NCBI GenBank assembly: GCA_018263175.1
Contig: JADFDB010000007.1
Span: 1 to 39,865, forward strand
Direction: 5' to 3'
DNA length: 39,865 bases
Source of the DNA: Spirochaetota bacterium
Lineage (GTDB): Bacteria > Spirochaetota > UBA4802 > UBA5368
The notes beneath the pieces are model-generated. The model was not told the origin of the DNA. It saw only the letters and a program-made list of their open reading frames with translations, and did not search any database. Position 1 is the first letter of the stretch. Each line of letters starts with the position of its first letter. Position numbers and translations under genes: made by a program. This document shows positions 8,442-16,460 of this stretch, piece by piece.

Positions 8442-9287
8442 GTGATTATCAACCACAATATGTCTGCGATCAATTCTCACAAGATCTTGAAATTTCAGCA
8501 TTGGAACATCGACAAGAACATGGAGTCCCTGTCGTCCGGCATGAGGATCAACCGTGCCGGCGACGACGCCTCGGGCCTGGCCGTATCCGAGAAGATGAGG
8601 ACCCAGGTGCAGGGGCTCCGTCAGGCCGAGCGCAACACGGAAGACGGCATGTCGCTCATCCAGACCACCGAAGGCTATTTGCAGCAGCTCACCGAGATCA
8701 TCCAGCGCATGCGCGTGCTGGCCGTGCAGTCCTCAAACGGCATCTATACGTCCGACGACCGCCAGCTCATCCAGGTGGAGGTTTCGCAGCTCGTGGATGA
8801 GGTCGACCGCATCGCCTCGCAGGCCGAGTTCAACAAGATGAACCTGCTCCAGGGCGATTTCGCCCGGCTTAGCAGGAGCATGTCGATGTGGTTCCACATG
8901 GGGCCCAATATGCACCAGCGCGAGCGCATCTTCATTCAGACGATGACGGCGCGCGCCCTGAGCCTTAAAGACATGCTCGGCAGTCCGCTTACGCTCTCGA
9001 CGCCCGAGATGGCCAACAGGAACATCGGGGTCTTCGACCAGGCGCTGCATGTCATCGCGAAGCAGCGCGCCGATCTCGGGGCCTATTACAACCGCATGGA
9101 GCACGCGGCGAAGGGCCTCATGAACGCGTATGAAAACATCCAGGCGTCCGAAAGCCGCATCCGCGACGCCGACATGGCCGAGGTAACGGTCGACTTCACG
9201 AAGAACCAGATTCTGGTTCAGAGCGGTACGGCGATGCTGGCCCAGGCCAACGCCAAGCCGCAGGGCGTGTTGCAGCTGTTACGGTAG
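8442..9287 (+). CDS. flaB: Periplasmic flagellin core protein FlaB, copy 1
   Basis: The 281-residue protein has both conserved flagellin ends: N-terminal [18 protein letters not shown] followed by [23 protein letters not shown], and a C-terminal segment ending with [12 protein letters not shown] and [23 protein letters not shown]. The central [13 protein letters not shown] segment is typical of spirochaete FlaB, close to the Leptospira form. There is no large variable D2/D3 domain, as expected for a filament kept in the periplasm. Translation starts at GTG, seven bases after a GGAGG ribosome-binding site. The second flagellin lies 208 bases downstream; the two are clearly duplicates. No sigma-28 promoter could be placed with confidence. 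Confidence 0.97.
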   Translation: MIINHNMSAINSHKILKFQHWNIDKNMESLSSGMRINRAGDDASGLAVSEKMRTQVQGLRQAERNTEDGMSLIQTTEGYLQQLTEIIQRMRVLAVQSSNGIYTSDDRQLIQVEVSQLVDEVDRIASQAEFNKMNLLQGDFARLSRSMSMWFHMGPNMHQRERIFIQTMTARALSLKDMLGSPLTLSTPEMANRNIGVFDQALHVIAKQRADLGAYYNRMEHAAKGLMNAYENIQASESRIRDADMAEVTVDFTKNQILVQSGTAMLAQANAKPQGVLQLLR

Positions 9288-9300
9288 GATACGACGTCTC

Positions 9301-9331
9301 TCCCTCCGCCGGGAAGGCCCGGCGGGGAGGA
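9301..9331 (+). other. GC-rich hairpin after the first flagellin gene
   Basis: CCGCCGGG and CCCGGCGG pair perfectly around an AAGG loop, and the stem extends outward with a wobble pair. No T-run follows, so this is not a standard intrinsic terminator. It may slow RNA decay or partly terminate transcription between the two flagellin genes. Confidence 0.55.
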
Positions 9332-9360
9332 GCGGTTCCTTGAAAACTGATGGGAAAGTC

Positions 9361-9404
9361 ACTGCAAGCATCCTTTCCTTTGCCGAGGGATGGATGGTTG
9401 CAGT
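9361..9404 (+). other. Inverted repeat in the leader of the second flagellin gene
   Basis: ACTGCAAGCATCC (9361-9373) pairs with GGATGGTTGCAGT (9392-9404) at 12 of 13 positions across an 18-base loop. It lies 91 bases before the second flagellin start. It could act as an RNA stem in the leader or as a protein-binding operator; nothing in the sequence decides between these. Confidence 0.5.
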
Positions 9405-9495
9405 GAATGGAAGGTATTCCCCGACTATTCAGTGCAGCCTGGCCTTACACGCCCGATAGGGAGATCGGGTTAAATCAAACAAAGGAGTGTGACGT

Positions 9496-10347
9496 ATGAT
9501 TATCAATCACAACATGAGCGCCATCAATGCGAACAGGGTACTGAAGTTCAAGCATTGGGACGTAAACGCCTCGATGGAGAAACTATCCTCCGGTATGCGC
9601 ATCAACAAGTCCGGCGACGACGCGTCGGGCCTCGCGGTTTCCGAGAAGATGAGGACCCAGATTCAGGGACTTCGTCAGGCCGAGCGCAACACCGAAGACG
9701 GCATGTCCTTCGTGCAGACCACGGAAGGCTACCTGGACCAGACCTCGTCGATCCTTCAGAGGATCAGGGTGCTCGCGGTTCAGTCCTCCAACGGCATCTA
9801 CACGCAGGAAGACCGGCAGCTTATCCAGGTTGAGGTTTCCGCGCTTATCGACGAGGTGGACCGCATCGCGTCGCAGGCGGAGTTCAACAAATTCAAGCTG
9901 CTCCTCGGTGAGTTCTCGCGGACCAACCCGAAGGCGAGCATGTGGTTCCACATGGGGCCCAACATGCACCAGCGCGAGCGGGTCTACATCGGAACCATGA
10001 CTGCTCAGGGACTCAACCTCGTAGAGAAGACCGGAAAGTTCCTCGCGAACCTCAGCACCGCCGACAGCGCCAACAGGACCATTGGCATCGTCGACGACGC
10101 CTTGCAGAAGATCTCGAAGCAGAGAGCCGACCTCGGCGCTTATTACAACAGAATGGAGTACGCCTCGAAGGGTCTCATGAATGCCTATGAGAACATCCAG
10201 GCGTCCGAAAGCCGCATAAGGGACGCGGACATGGCGGAAACTCTCGTAAACTTCACGAAGGACCAGATACTGGTTCAGAGTGGTACTGCGATGCTGGCTC
10301 AGGCCAACATGAAGACGCGAACGGTCCTCCAGCTTCTCGGGGGCTGA
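9496..10347 (+). CDS. flaB: Periplasmic flagellin core protein FlaB, copy 2
   Basis: This 283-residue protein is strongly similar to the preceding flagellin: [60 protein letters not shown] and the C-terminal [25 protein letters not shown]. The two copies differ most in the middle, around the [18 protein letters not shown] region, so they are not recent identical copies. AAAGGAG stands 9 bases before the ATG. A strong intrinsic terminator lies 43 bases after the stop, so the flagellin unit ends here. Spirochaetes usually have several FlaB isoforms that mix in one periplasmic filament. Confidence 0.97.
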   Translation: MIINHNMSAINANRVLKFKHWDVNASMEKLSSGMRINKSGDDASGLAVSEKMRTQIQGLRQAERNTEDGMSFVQTTEGYLDQTSSILQRIRVLAVQSSNGIYTQEDRQLIQVEVSALIDEVDRIASQAEFNKFKLLLGEFSRTNPKASMWFHMGPNMHQRERVYIGTMTAQGLNLVEKTGKFLANLSTADSANRTIGIVDDALQKISKQRADLGAYYNRMEYASKGLMNAYENIQASESRIRDADMAETLVNFTKDQILVQSGTAMLAQANMKTRTVLQLLGG

Positions 10348-10390
10348 TACAGAGAATGGACGCAATCGGAGGGAATACCGCAACCGCAAA

Positions 10391-10417
10391 AACCCGCTCG
10401 AAAGAGCGGGTTTTTTA
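10391..10417 (+). terminator. Intrinsic terminator of the flagellin unit
   Basis: AACCCGCTC (10391-10399), a GAAA loop and GAGCGGGTT (10404-10412) form a perfect 9-bp stem followed by a T-rich tail. It is the clearest Rho-independent terminator in the window and ends transcription from the second flagellin gene. Confidence 0.9.
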
Positions 10418-10422
10418 TTGGC

Positions 10423-10458
10423 GCCCATAAGCGCGCAAATGCTTGCGCGCTTATGGGC
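10423..10458. repeat. Perfect 16-bp inverted repeat next to the flagellin terminator
   Basis: GCCCATAAGCGCGCAA (10423-10438) and its exact complement (10443-10458) surround an ATGC loop. It lies only six bases after the terminator tail and has no T-run on the plus strand. It may be a second RNA-stabilising or transcription-blocking stem, or a cruciform site. Confidence 0.7.
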
Positions 10459-10542
10459 TTTGGAATCCTCCCGCCTCCGGCGGCCGGCTGAAGATGCGAC
10501 GTCCTGTCGCAACGCCGGCATTAGCACATCGTGTACGTCACA

Positions 10543-10878
10543 CACCTTTGATAAAGGAGGCTCCTGTTGGATGGGCTTCCGGTTTTCGGCCGGGAGCTTT
10601 TCGAACTCACCCCCCAGCCCCCTCTCTTTAAACGAAAGAGAGGGGGTATCGCGTCATGATCCATAAGGCGCTGCAGGACCACATCCGGAATCGATTCCAA
10701 AAGGAACCGGCCATCGCGGGCCAGTTGTCGAATATCTCCAGAAAGCCTGATGTCTGAACTCCCCCTTCTCTTCCCCGAAGAGAAGGGGGTCGGGGGGATG
10801 AGTTGGTTGGGCTTCCGTACTATTGGATTAAGTACCTTGTAAGGCACTTTGAATGGAGGCTCCCCTTTATGAAAGGTG
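10543..10878. repeat. Nested inverted-repeat region (possible remnant element)
   Basis: The outer arms CACCTTTGATAAAGG (from 10543) and the complement of CCTTTATGAAAGGTG (to 10878) match imperfectly over about 22-24 bases. Inside lie two strong hairpins: CCCCCTCTCTTT with its complement (10618-10629/10635-10646) and CCCCCTTCTCTTC with its complement (10761-10773/10777-10789). The two hairpin units with their AACTCACCCCCC-type flank are inverted copies of each other. A near-identical direct repeat TTGGATGGGCTTCCG recurs at about 10567 and 10804. No credible gene lies inside. Such C-rich/G-rich hairpins are common dispersed intergenic repeats, so this may be a composite of two of them. Confidence 0.6.
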
Positions 10879-10900
10879 GGCCGCCAGCGGCTGAGAGGAT

Positions 10901-10926
10901 TTAAAAACCCCCGCCATGGGCGGGGG
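10901..10926 (-). terminator. Intrinsic terminator of the small barrel gene
   Basis: Read on the minus strand, CCCCCGCC, a CAT loop and GGCGGGGG form a perfect 8-bp stem followed by TTTTTAAA. It lies 28 bases after the stop codon of the minus-strand outer-membrane protein gene. Confidence 0.85.
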
Positions 10927-10953
10927 CTGGACGTGGCAGATGAAGCGTGATTC

Positions 10954-11595
10954 TTAATAATCGGACGCCGCGGCGCGGAATCCAATGCCGACGTAGAATG
11001 CTAGGTCGTAGGATGCTTTATTGTCGGTATCAACGGTAACGCCGTTAACCTTCATCTCGGAGAACTGATTGCGGGTCAGATTGTAGCCGAACCGGCCTTC
11101 AAGGTCGAGGAAGATGCCTTCGCCGATCGGCGTGTAGTAGCCGAGCATGCCGTTGGCCCAGAGGTCGATCTTCTTTTCCCATTCATACGTGTCGGTGCCA
11201 TCTTTTATCTTTTCCGTCGCGATCAGATATTTTCCCGAGAGGCCCGCGCCCACGTAGAGGCCCCCTGTCGCGGCAAACTTTACCGATACCATCGGCTGGA
11301 TAAACTGATTGAAATGCCCATTGGCATTATTGATCTCGGCCTTTAGCCGCTGGTACTCGAGGCCGAACCCCAGCCAGACGCCGTCGAAGTTGAGGTTGTA
11401 TTCGCCCTGTACGGCGACGCCGCGAGATTCAAGATCATCGCCGATGAATGAATCGCTCTCGAATCCCGTCAATGATACCGGGACATACCCAACCTTCAAA
11501 AACACGATATCCGTCGTCATTGTCTGCGCCTGCGCGCCGTACGAGAAGGCGAACACAAAGGCAACCACCGCCAGTACTGCTAAAAGCTTTTTCAT
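10954..11595 (-). CDS. Small outer-membrane beta-barrel protein
   Basis: The chosen start at 11595 gives a 213-residue protein with a textbook signal peptide, MKKLLAVLAVVAFVFAFSYGAQAQ. It is preceded by GGAGGGATCCC, a strong ribosome-binding site. The frame is open further upstream, but those codons have no such site and would bury the signal peptide. The mature part has alternating hydrophobic strands (GVWLGFGLEYQRL, GLYVGAGLSGKYLI, MLGYYTPIGEGIFLDLEGRFGYNL) and ends with an aromatic residue, typical of an 8-stranded OmpW/OmpX-like barrel. The exact family is unclear. Upstream lies shortened repeat copy B; downstream is a good terminator, so it is probably a single-gene unit. Confidence 0.88.
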   Translation of the reverse strand: MKKLLAVLAVVAFVFAFSYGAQAQTMTTDIVFLKVGYVPVSLTGFESDSFIGDDLESRGVAVQGEYNLNFDGVWLGFGLEYQRLKAEINNANGHFNQFIQPMVSVKFAATGGLYVGAGLSGKYLIATEKIKDGTDTYEWEKKIDLWANGMLGYYTPIGEGIFLDLEGRFGYNLTRNQFSEMKVNGVTVDTDNKASYDLAFYVGIGFRAAASDY

Positions 11596-11640
11596 GGGAT
11601 CCCTCCATAAATAGTGATAGTGATGCATAGATGATAAATA

Positions 11641-11691
11641 AAGCTGTTGTATCCCCGGGGAGAACCGATACCCCCACGATGTGCAGCAAGC
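11641..11691 (+). repeat. Intergenic palindromic element, internally deleted copy B
   Basis: AAGCTGTTGTATCC at the left and ACCGATACCCCCACGATGTG followed by CAGCAAG at the right match the two ends of the repeat family, best seen against the complement of the copy at 25652. About 36 bases, the central palindrome, are missing. The left flank ATAAATA is the same as beside copy D. It lies 46 bases before the small barrel gene start, so it falls in that gene's promoter or leader region. Confidence 0.6.
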
Positions 11692-11838
11692 GTATGATGC
11701 TAAAGAAGCGCCGTCGGCTGAGCGTACGCCAAACCGGAGGGCGTTCCGGCAACGCCGACGTCCCTGTACATCACGGTGCGTTTGTTCAAAGAACACTATA
11801 CACACAGTCGGAGGGTATGGCAAGCGTTTTCTGCGTTT

Positions 11839-12138
11839 TCAGGCGAGCGCGTCGAAGAAGGTGCCGGGCTGGTACGAGAGGTAGCGGTTGGTGTACACGC
11901 GTCCCTTCGACGAATACTCGGGCGCGGGCGCATTGAAGAGGTCGCCGAGCAGGCGCTCGCGCTCCTCGGGTGAGGGCTTGATGTAGGTGGCGTTCGATTC
12001 GGTCTGGCGCATTATGCCGTGGATCGAGGTCACCTTCCCGGCGTTGTAGGCGGGCCACAGGAACGCCTTTTCCGAGACGATCCGGCCGCCCTGGTAGGTC
12101 GAGAGGTTGAGCTCCGCGATGCCGGATGAAATCTTCAT
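11839..12138 (-). CDS. Hypothetical 99-residue protein
   Basis: I do not recognise this small protein. It starts MKISSGIAELNLSTYQGG and ends YLSYQPGTFFDALA, is soluble-looking, has no cysteine, and is rich in polar and aromatic residues in its second half. It follows the glycosidase-like gene on the same strand with 58 bases between them and is probably the last gene of that operon. No Shine-Dalgarno sequence precedes the ATG at 12138. The frame stays open upstream with plausible protein-like sequence (LKICLSYVDIYG just before the Met), so the true start could be a rarer codon further up. Its composition is like that of its neighbours, which supports a real gene. Confidence 0.55.
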   Translation of the reverse strand: MKISSGIAELNLSTYQGGRIVSEKAFLWPAYNAGKVTSIHGIMRQTESNATYIKPSPEERERLLGDLFNAPAPEYSSKGRVYTNRYLSYQPGTFFDALA

Positions 12139-12196
12139 GCCGTATATATCGACATACGACAGGCAAATCTTGAGCGGCAGGCCTCGCGTCGATCGT

Positions 12197-14176
12197 CTAC
12201 CGTTCGGCGATCCCGCTTCCGGCCGCGGCGCGCCGCACCATCTCGTACTCGCCCTTCGCGTTCCAGAAGGTATACCCGCTCACGCCGCTTTCGAGGACGC
12301 CGGCAAGCTGGCTCCGGATATAGCCCGGTCCCCAGGTGGGGGAGAGCATCTTAAACGCCTGGATATACGGCCGTATCGGTGCGCCGTCACCGGAGATGAG
12401 GCGGGCGCGGATGCCGCTGTCGAGCACAATCCGGTAGGGGTGCCCGTCGCCGGGGAAGCGCCGGTAATACCTGCCGCCGAAATGCGAGGGGTACACCATG
12501 GGGCAGACCGTGTCCGCGATCGAGGCGATCTCCTCCACGTCCTGGCCTATCCAGTTCCCGAAACGGTACATCGCGTTGAAGCCGTAGATGTCCACCGAGA
12601 GCGGCACGGGAAGGGCGCGCTTGGCGCGCTCGAGAAAGTCGCCGATGACCTCGGATTTGAAACCGTCGTCAAAGCGGCGATGGCGGTAGCGGCACAGGTG
12701 CGTCGGCCCGTCCGAGGGGAAGCGGATGTAGTCGAACTGTATTTCGTCGAAACCGAGTGCGGCGAGCTCGCGTGAGAGGGCTATGGTGTATTCCTGCACC
12801 AGGGGCGAGGAGGGGTCGACCCAGTATTCACCCTCGCTCCCCCTCCAGGGCGCATTGGTGCGGGCGTTCCAGATGGCGTGGCGGTGCTCGTCGTACCGGA
12901 AGAGCTTCGGGTCCTTGAACACGACGATCCGTGCGATCGAATACACGCCCTCCCGCCGCAGCGTGCCGAGGATCGATCGGACGTCGACCGGTTTGCGCGC
13001 CGCGCCCGAGCGAAGCGCGATCTCGTTGTTCGTCGGAAAGTAGAGGTTCCCGAGGTCGTCCTTCATGTCGATGACCATGGCGTTCATCTTGCAGGCATGG
13101 ATGGAGGCGATGAGCCCGGCAAGATTGCGGCGCACGGCCGGGATGCTCGCGTAGAGCGCCTTTTTGCCCCCGGCGCGTGCGCGAAGGTCGTTCTCGCGCG
13201 GCGCTTCGGCGGTCCCGAGCGCGTAGAAAAGCCGCGGATAGGCGCCGGTGCCGTCGAGCGCGAGGAGGGCGAGCGGTGTGCCGTCGGATGGAAGGCGGCG
13301 CATGATGCCGTCGACCCTGAGCTCGCTCCACACACCGGCGGCCGCTTTCAGCCTCCAGACCGCGCGGCCCGCGGATACGAACAGCGAATCACCCTTCGCG
13401 CTGAGTGCGCTTATGAGCATGGACGTCGCGCTGCCGGGCGGCGTGCCGAGGGCCTTCCACGAGCGGCCGCCGTCCCTCGACGCATACAGGCCGCCGCCGA
13501 AGTTGAGCCCCGCGTATATCAGGTCCGGGTTCGCCGCGTCGGTCGCAATTGCGCCTATCTCCTCATAAAAGGATGCCTCCGCGGAATAGGGCTCGCGCGG
13601 AAGGCCCGCCGACGAGGCGACGAGGCCGCGCTCGGTGACGCGGTAGATGCCGTGGAACGAGGTCCCCGCATAGAGAACGCCCGTCGGCCCGAAGGCGAGC
13701 GCGGTGATGGAGTGATTGTGCTCAAGCGCCTTCATCGGGATGCCCGACCAGTTGCGTCCATGATCGTACGAGCGGTAGAGGGCGTGGCTGGTGGCGAGCG
13801 CAAGCGAACCCGGTCGGGCGTCGTCGGCGGCGAAGGCGGTGATTTTCCGATAACGCTCGGGATGCAGTTCGGAGCGCAAGCGGAAACGGTCGCTGTTCAG
13901 CGGGCGCCATGCCGGCGCGCCGCCCGGCCGGGCGAACAGGCCGTGGTGCCGGGTAAAGAGATACAGGCCGCCGGCCGCGTCCGCGCTGATCGAAAGCGGG
14001 ATAACCCCACCGGGCAGGCCCTCGGCGAAGCGCTGCCAGCTTTTGCCGTTGTTGTCGGAGACGAGGATGCCTTTCTCTCCGGTCAGAAGAACGGCCCGCG
14101 TCCCGGAGGGGAATGCCGGGGCTGCTATGAACAGGGTGATGGTGAGCGCAGCGGCGAGCGTTCTAAAAACGCTCAT
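12197..14176 (-). CDS. Secreted BNR-repeat protein with DUF4015 glycosidase-like domain
   Basis: The 659-residue product begins with a signal peptide (MSVFRTLAAALTITLFIAAPAFPSG). Residues about 25-320 carry BNR/Asp-box repeats (SDNNGKSWQRF, SYDHGRNWSGI, SRDGGRSWKAL), forming a beta-propeller of the sialidase/photosystem-stability type. Residues about 340-650 match the DUF4015 putative glycosyl hydrolase domain: VIDMKDDLGNLYFPT, GFDEIQFDYIRFPSDG, PLSVDIYGFN and CPMVYPSHFGG. Asp and Glu in the FDEIQFDYIRFP strand are likely catalytic (family inference). It probably acts in the periplasm or at the surface on an unknown polysaccharide. The gene overlaps the helicase gene by 14 bases, an unusual operon partner. 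Confidence 0.85.
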   Translation of the reverse strand: MSVFRTLAAALTITLFIAAPAFPSGTRAVLLTGEKGILVSDNNGKSWQRFAEGLPGGVIPLSISADAAGGLYLFTRHHGLFARPGGAPAWRPLNSDRFRLRSELHPERYRKITAFAADDARPGSLALATSHALYRSYDHGRNWSGIPMKALEHNHSITALAFGPTGVLYAGTSFHGIYRVTERGLVASSAGLPREPYSAEASFYEEIGAIATDAANPDLIYAGLNFGGGLYASRDGGRSWKALGTPPGSATSMLISALSAKGDSLFVSAGRAVWRLKAAAGVWSELRVDGIMRRLPSDGTPLALLALDGTGAYPRLFYALGTAEAPRENDLRARAGGKKALYASIPAVRRNLAGLIASIHACKMNAMVIDMKDDLGNLYFPTNNEIALRSGAARKPVDVRSILGTLRREGVYSIARIVVFKDPKLFRYDEHRHAIWNARTNAPWRGSEGEYWVDPSSPLVQEYTIALSRELAALGFDEIQFDYIRFPSDGPTHLCRYRHRRFDDGFKSEVIGDFLERAKRALPVPLSVDIYGFNAMYRFGNWIGQDVEEIASIADTVCPMVYPSHFGGRYYRRFPGDGHPYRIVLDSGIRARLISGDGAPIRPYIQAFKMLSPTWGPGYIRSQLAGVLESGVSGYTFWNAKGEYEMVRRAAAGSGIAER

Positions 14177-15845
14177 TGAACATTTCCCGGTTGAGGATGA
14201 CGTAGGTGTAGCCCTGTTCGGTCAGAAAGAGCTGGCGGTTATGGGCGAACTTTTCCTCTACGCTGTTGGAGGTGATGATGGTGTAGAAGTACGCGCGGTT
14301 CTCGCCCTTCTTGGGTCGGAGTATCCGCCCCAGGCGCTGCGCCTCCTCCTGGCGCGAGCCGAAGGTGCCCGAGACCTGGATCGCGACGTTCGCGTCGGGC
14401 AGGTCGATCGAGAAGTTGGCCACTTTCGAGACGATGAGGACCTTGATGTTCCCTTTCTTGAACTCGGCATAGAGGATCTCGCGTTCGGAGACGGGCGTGG
14501 CGCCGGTGATGAGCGGAAATCTGAAGCGCCTCGTCAGCTCCTCGAGCTGTGAGATGTACTGGCCGATTATGAGCACGCTCGCCCCCCGGTGGTGGTCGAG
14601 TATCGTGCGTGCGATAGCGATCTTTTCCTCGTTCTCGGAGGAGATCCGGAACTTTTCGCGGTCCCTCGCGATGGAATACTGATAGCGGAGGTGCTCGGGA
14701 AGCTCGATGCGGATCTCGGTGCAGATCGCCTCGGCGATCCAGTTTGATTTTTCGAGTATCTTCCAGGGCATGTCGTATTTTTTGGGGCCGATAAGGCTGA
14801 AGACGTCGGCCTCCATTCCGTCCTCGCGGATGAGCGTGGCGGTGAGCCCGAGCCTGCGCTTGGACTGGATTTCAGACGTCATGCGAAATACCGGCGCGGG
14901 AAGAAGGTGCACCTCGTCGTAGATGATGAGGCCCCAGTTCTTGGAGCGGAAGAGATCGAAATGAAGAAAGCTTTCGTTCTTCTTTTTCCGATAGGTAAGG
15001 ATGTTGTAGGTGGCCACCGTTACCGGTTTTATCTCCTTCTTCTCGCCCGAAAACTCGCCGATCATCTCCGACGGGATTTCGGTCTTGTCGAGCAGCTCCT
15101 CGCGCCACTGGCGGATCGCGACCGTGTTCGTTACCAGTATGAGCGTCTCGGTCTGGAGGAGGGACATCGCGCCTATGCCGACCATGGTCTTGCCCGCGCC
15201 GCAGGGCAGCACCACCACGCCGCTCCCCCCGTCCGGGCCGCCGCCGCGGTAGAAGGCGTTGACGGCGCTCTGCTGATAGTCGCGGATGACGAAGGGATTG
15301 CCCGAGAGCGCGGTTGTGCGAAGTCCGACCGCAAGCGGATCGCCCTCCTCGTAGCCGGCCGTGTCCTCCACGGGGAAGCCCATTTTGATGAGCGCCTGTT
15401 TGATGTGCCCCCTGAGGTCGGCCCTCACCTCCACGGTGAATTCGTCGACCGCTCCAACGATGTAGGACTGGATCTTGCGGTCCCGGACCAGCTCGTTGAG
15501 GAGCAGCGAATCGGACGAAACGAGGAGCATTCTGCCGTCCTTTTTCACGAGCCGTATGAGGCCGTAACGGCGCATCTGCTCGGCTATCGTCGTGAGAACG
15601 ATCTCGGGGATGTCGTAGCGTGAGTAGCGCCCGAGCGCATCCATGATGGCGCCGGTCGAAAGGCCCGCCGAGGCGGCGTTCCACAGCGACAGCGGCGTGA
15701 CGCGGTAGGTGTGGATGTGCTCGGGGCTCTTCTCGAGCTCCGCGAAGGGGGAGATCGCGTCGCGCGCGTTCTCGAAGTCGGGATTGTCAACCTCGAGGAG
15801 GATGGTGTTGTCGCTCTGAACGATGATCGGTCTGGTTTTGGTCAT
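14163..15845 (-). CDS. XPB-type DNA repair helicase
   Basis: The ATG at 15845 overlaps the previous stop codon (TAATG) and gives 560 residues. A longer open frame to 15908 would run into the upstream gene and is rejected. The N-terminal region (about 1-180) matches the XPB damage-recognition and helicase-associated region of bacterial XPB proteins. Walker A is PCGAGKTM (about 214-221) and the Walker B/DEAH-type box is YDEVHLL (about 309-315). Motif III is LTATLIREDG and motif VI is EAQRLGRILRPK. Bacterial XPB is a 3'-5' superfamily 2 helicase linked to nucleotide excision repair, often with an XPF/Bax1-like nuclease, which is not seen here. The gene is sandwiched between an SRPBCC gene and a secreted glycosidase-like gene. 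Confidence 0.93.
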   Translation of the reverse strand: MTKTRPIIVQSDNTILLEVDNPDFENARDAISPFAELEKSPEHIHTYRVTPLSLWNAASAGLSTGAIMDALGRYSRYDIPEIVLTTIAEQMRRYGLIRLVKKDGRMLLVSSDSLLLNELVRDRKIQSYIVGAVDEFTVEVRADLRGHIKQALIKMGFPVEDTAGYEEGDPLAVGLRTTALSGNPFVIRDYQQSAVNAFYRGGGPDGGSGVVVLPCGAGKTMVGIGAMSLLQTETLILVTNTVAIRQWREELLDKTEIPSEMIGEFSGEKKEIKPVTVATYNILTYRKKKNESFLHFDLFRSKNWGLIIYDEVHLLPAPVFRMTSEIQSKRRLGLTATLIREDGMEADVFSLIGPKKYDMPWKILEKSNWIAEAICTEIRIELPEHLRYQYSIARDREKFRISSENEEKIAIARTILDHHRGASVLIIGQYISQLEELTRRFRFPLITGATPVSEREILYAEFKKGNIKVLIVSKVANFSIDLPDANVAIQVSGTFGSRQEEAQRLGRILRPKKGENRAYFYTIITSNSVEEKFAHNRQLFLTEQGYTYVILNREMFNERF

Positions 15846-16360
15846 TATCGCGGTGCCGTAAGCCTCTCCAGTGTTGTAAGTTCGCGGCGCATCTTTCGCC
15901 TGATACACGGGCCGAATGCGAGTTCGAGTATGAAACCGATGGGCCCGAACGGCAGCCTGATAGCCGCCTCGGCGTCGATACGGGCGATCCCGCCGATTTC
16001 CCGGAATGTATACGCAAAGCGATACTCCGCGAGCGGGCCCCTTATCTGCTTCAGTTCGGCGTACGCCTCCGGGATGGTGGTGTATTTAAGCCGCGCGCTC
16101 ACGCGTATAAAGAAGGGGAGCCGCAGCTTCGCGTCCGCTATCTCGAGTCCCGGCTCGCTTCGAGCTATCCGCGCTCCGATCAGCTCCTTTTTGATGCTGC
16201 CAAGCGCGGCGACGCTCTCGAAGTGCCTGAACGCCTCTTTAGGGGAGCAGGACAGGGTTGTTCGAAGTCGTGCCGTTATCATCATCCATCCGGTGAAGGA
16301 GGAATTGTCGGCGTATGGGCCTGTTTTGTCAAATGATTTAAGTGCGCGGTCGTGCGGCAT
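15845..16360 (-). CDS. SRPBCC/START-like domain protein
   Basis: This is a 171-residue frame whose core (about residue 27 on) begins MITARLRTTLSCSPKEAFRHFE and continues through a beta-rich middle (ADAKLRLPFFIRVSARLKYT; YRFAYTFREIGGIARIDAEAAIRL). It ends with an amphipathic helix with basic residues, the order of the polyketide cyclase/SRPBCC fold. That fold binds hydrophobic ligands; the ligand here is unknown. The start is uncertain. ATG at 16360 gives the longest product; ATGs at 16285 or 16282 fit the domain start better. None has a clear ribosome-binding site. The stop overlaps the helicase start by one base, so the two are translationally coupled. Confidence 0.65.
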   Translation of the reverse strand: MPHDRALKSFDKTGPYADNSSFTGWMMITARLRTTLSCSPKEAFRHFESVAALGSIKKELIGARIARSEPGLEIADAKLRLPFFIRVSARLKYTTIPEAYAELKQIRGPLAEYRFAYTFREIGGIARIDAEAAIRLPFGPIGFILELAFGPCIRRKMRRELTTLERLTAPR

Positions 16361-16374
16361 GATCGATTAATTAC

Positions 16375-16403
16375 TTGCACGAAACGGACATATTTATAAT
16401 AAT
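16375..16403 (+). promoter_or_regulatory. Possible promoter for the HDAC-family gene
   Basis: TTGCAC (16375-16380), a 17-base spacer and AATAAT (16398-16403) occur in an AT-rich patch between the divergent SRPBCC and deacetylase genes. TATAAT is also present at 16395 but with too short a spacer. A leftward promoter for the SRPBCC-helicase operon probably lies in the same patch, but no good hexamer pair is visible. Confidence 0.35.
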
Positions 16404-16460
16404 ATAACCATATTCGCGGCATGATGTTCATTCCAGAGGGGTGCTCTCGCGGGGGTTGCC

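Noticed and set aside
10521-10985. A 154-codon minus-strand frame through the nested repeats
   Set aside because: Its translation follows the hairpin repeats and runs through the terminator of the barrel gene; it is not protein-like.
12878-14179. A 433-codon open frame on the plus strand
   Set aside because: It is antisense to the BNR/DUF4015 gene and has a low-complexity Arg/Ala/Gly-rich composition without any recognisable motif.
15846-15908. A 21-codon N-terminal extension of the XPB helicase
   Set aside because: It lies within the 3' end of the SRPBCC gene, while the ATG at 15845 makes a standard TAATG overlap and begins the family-like sequence.
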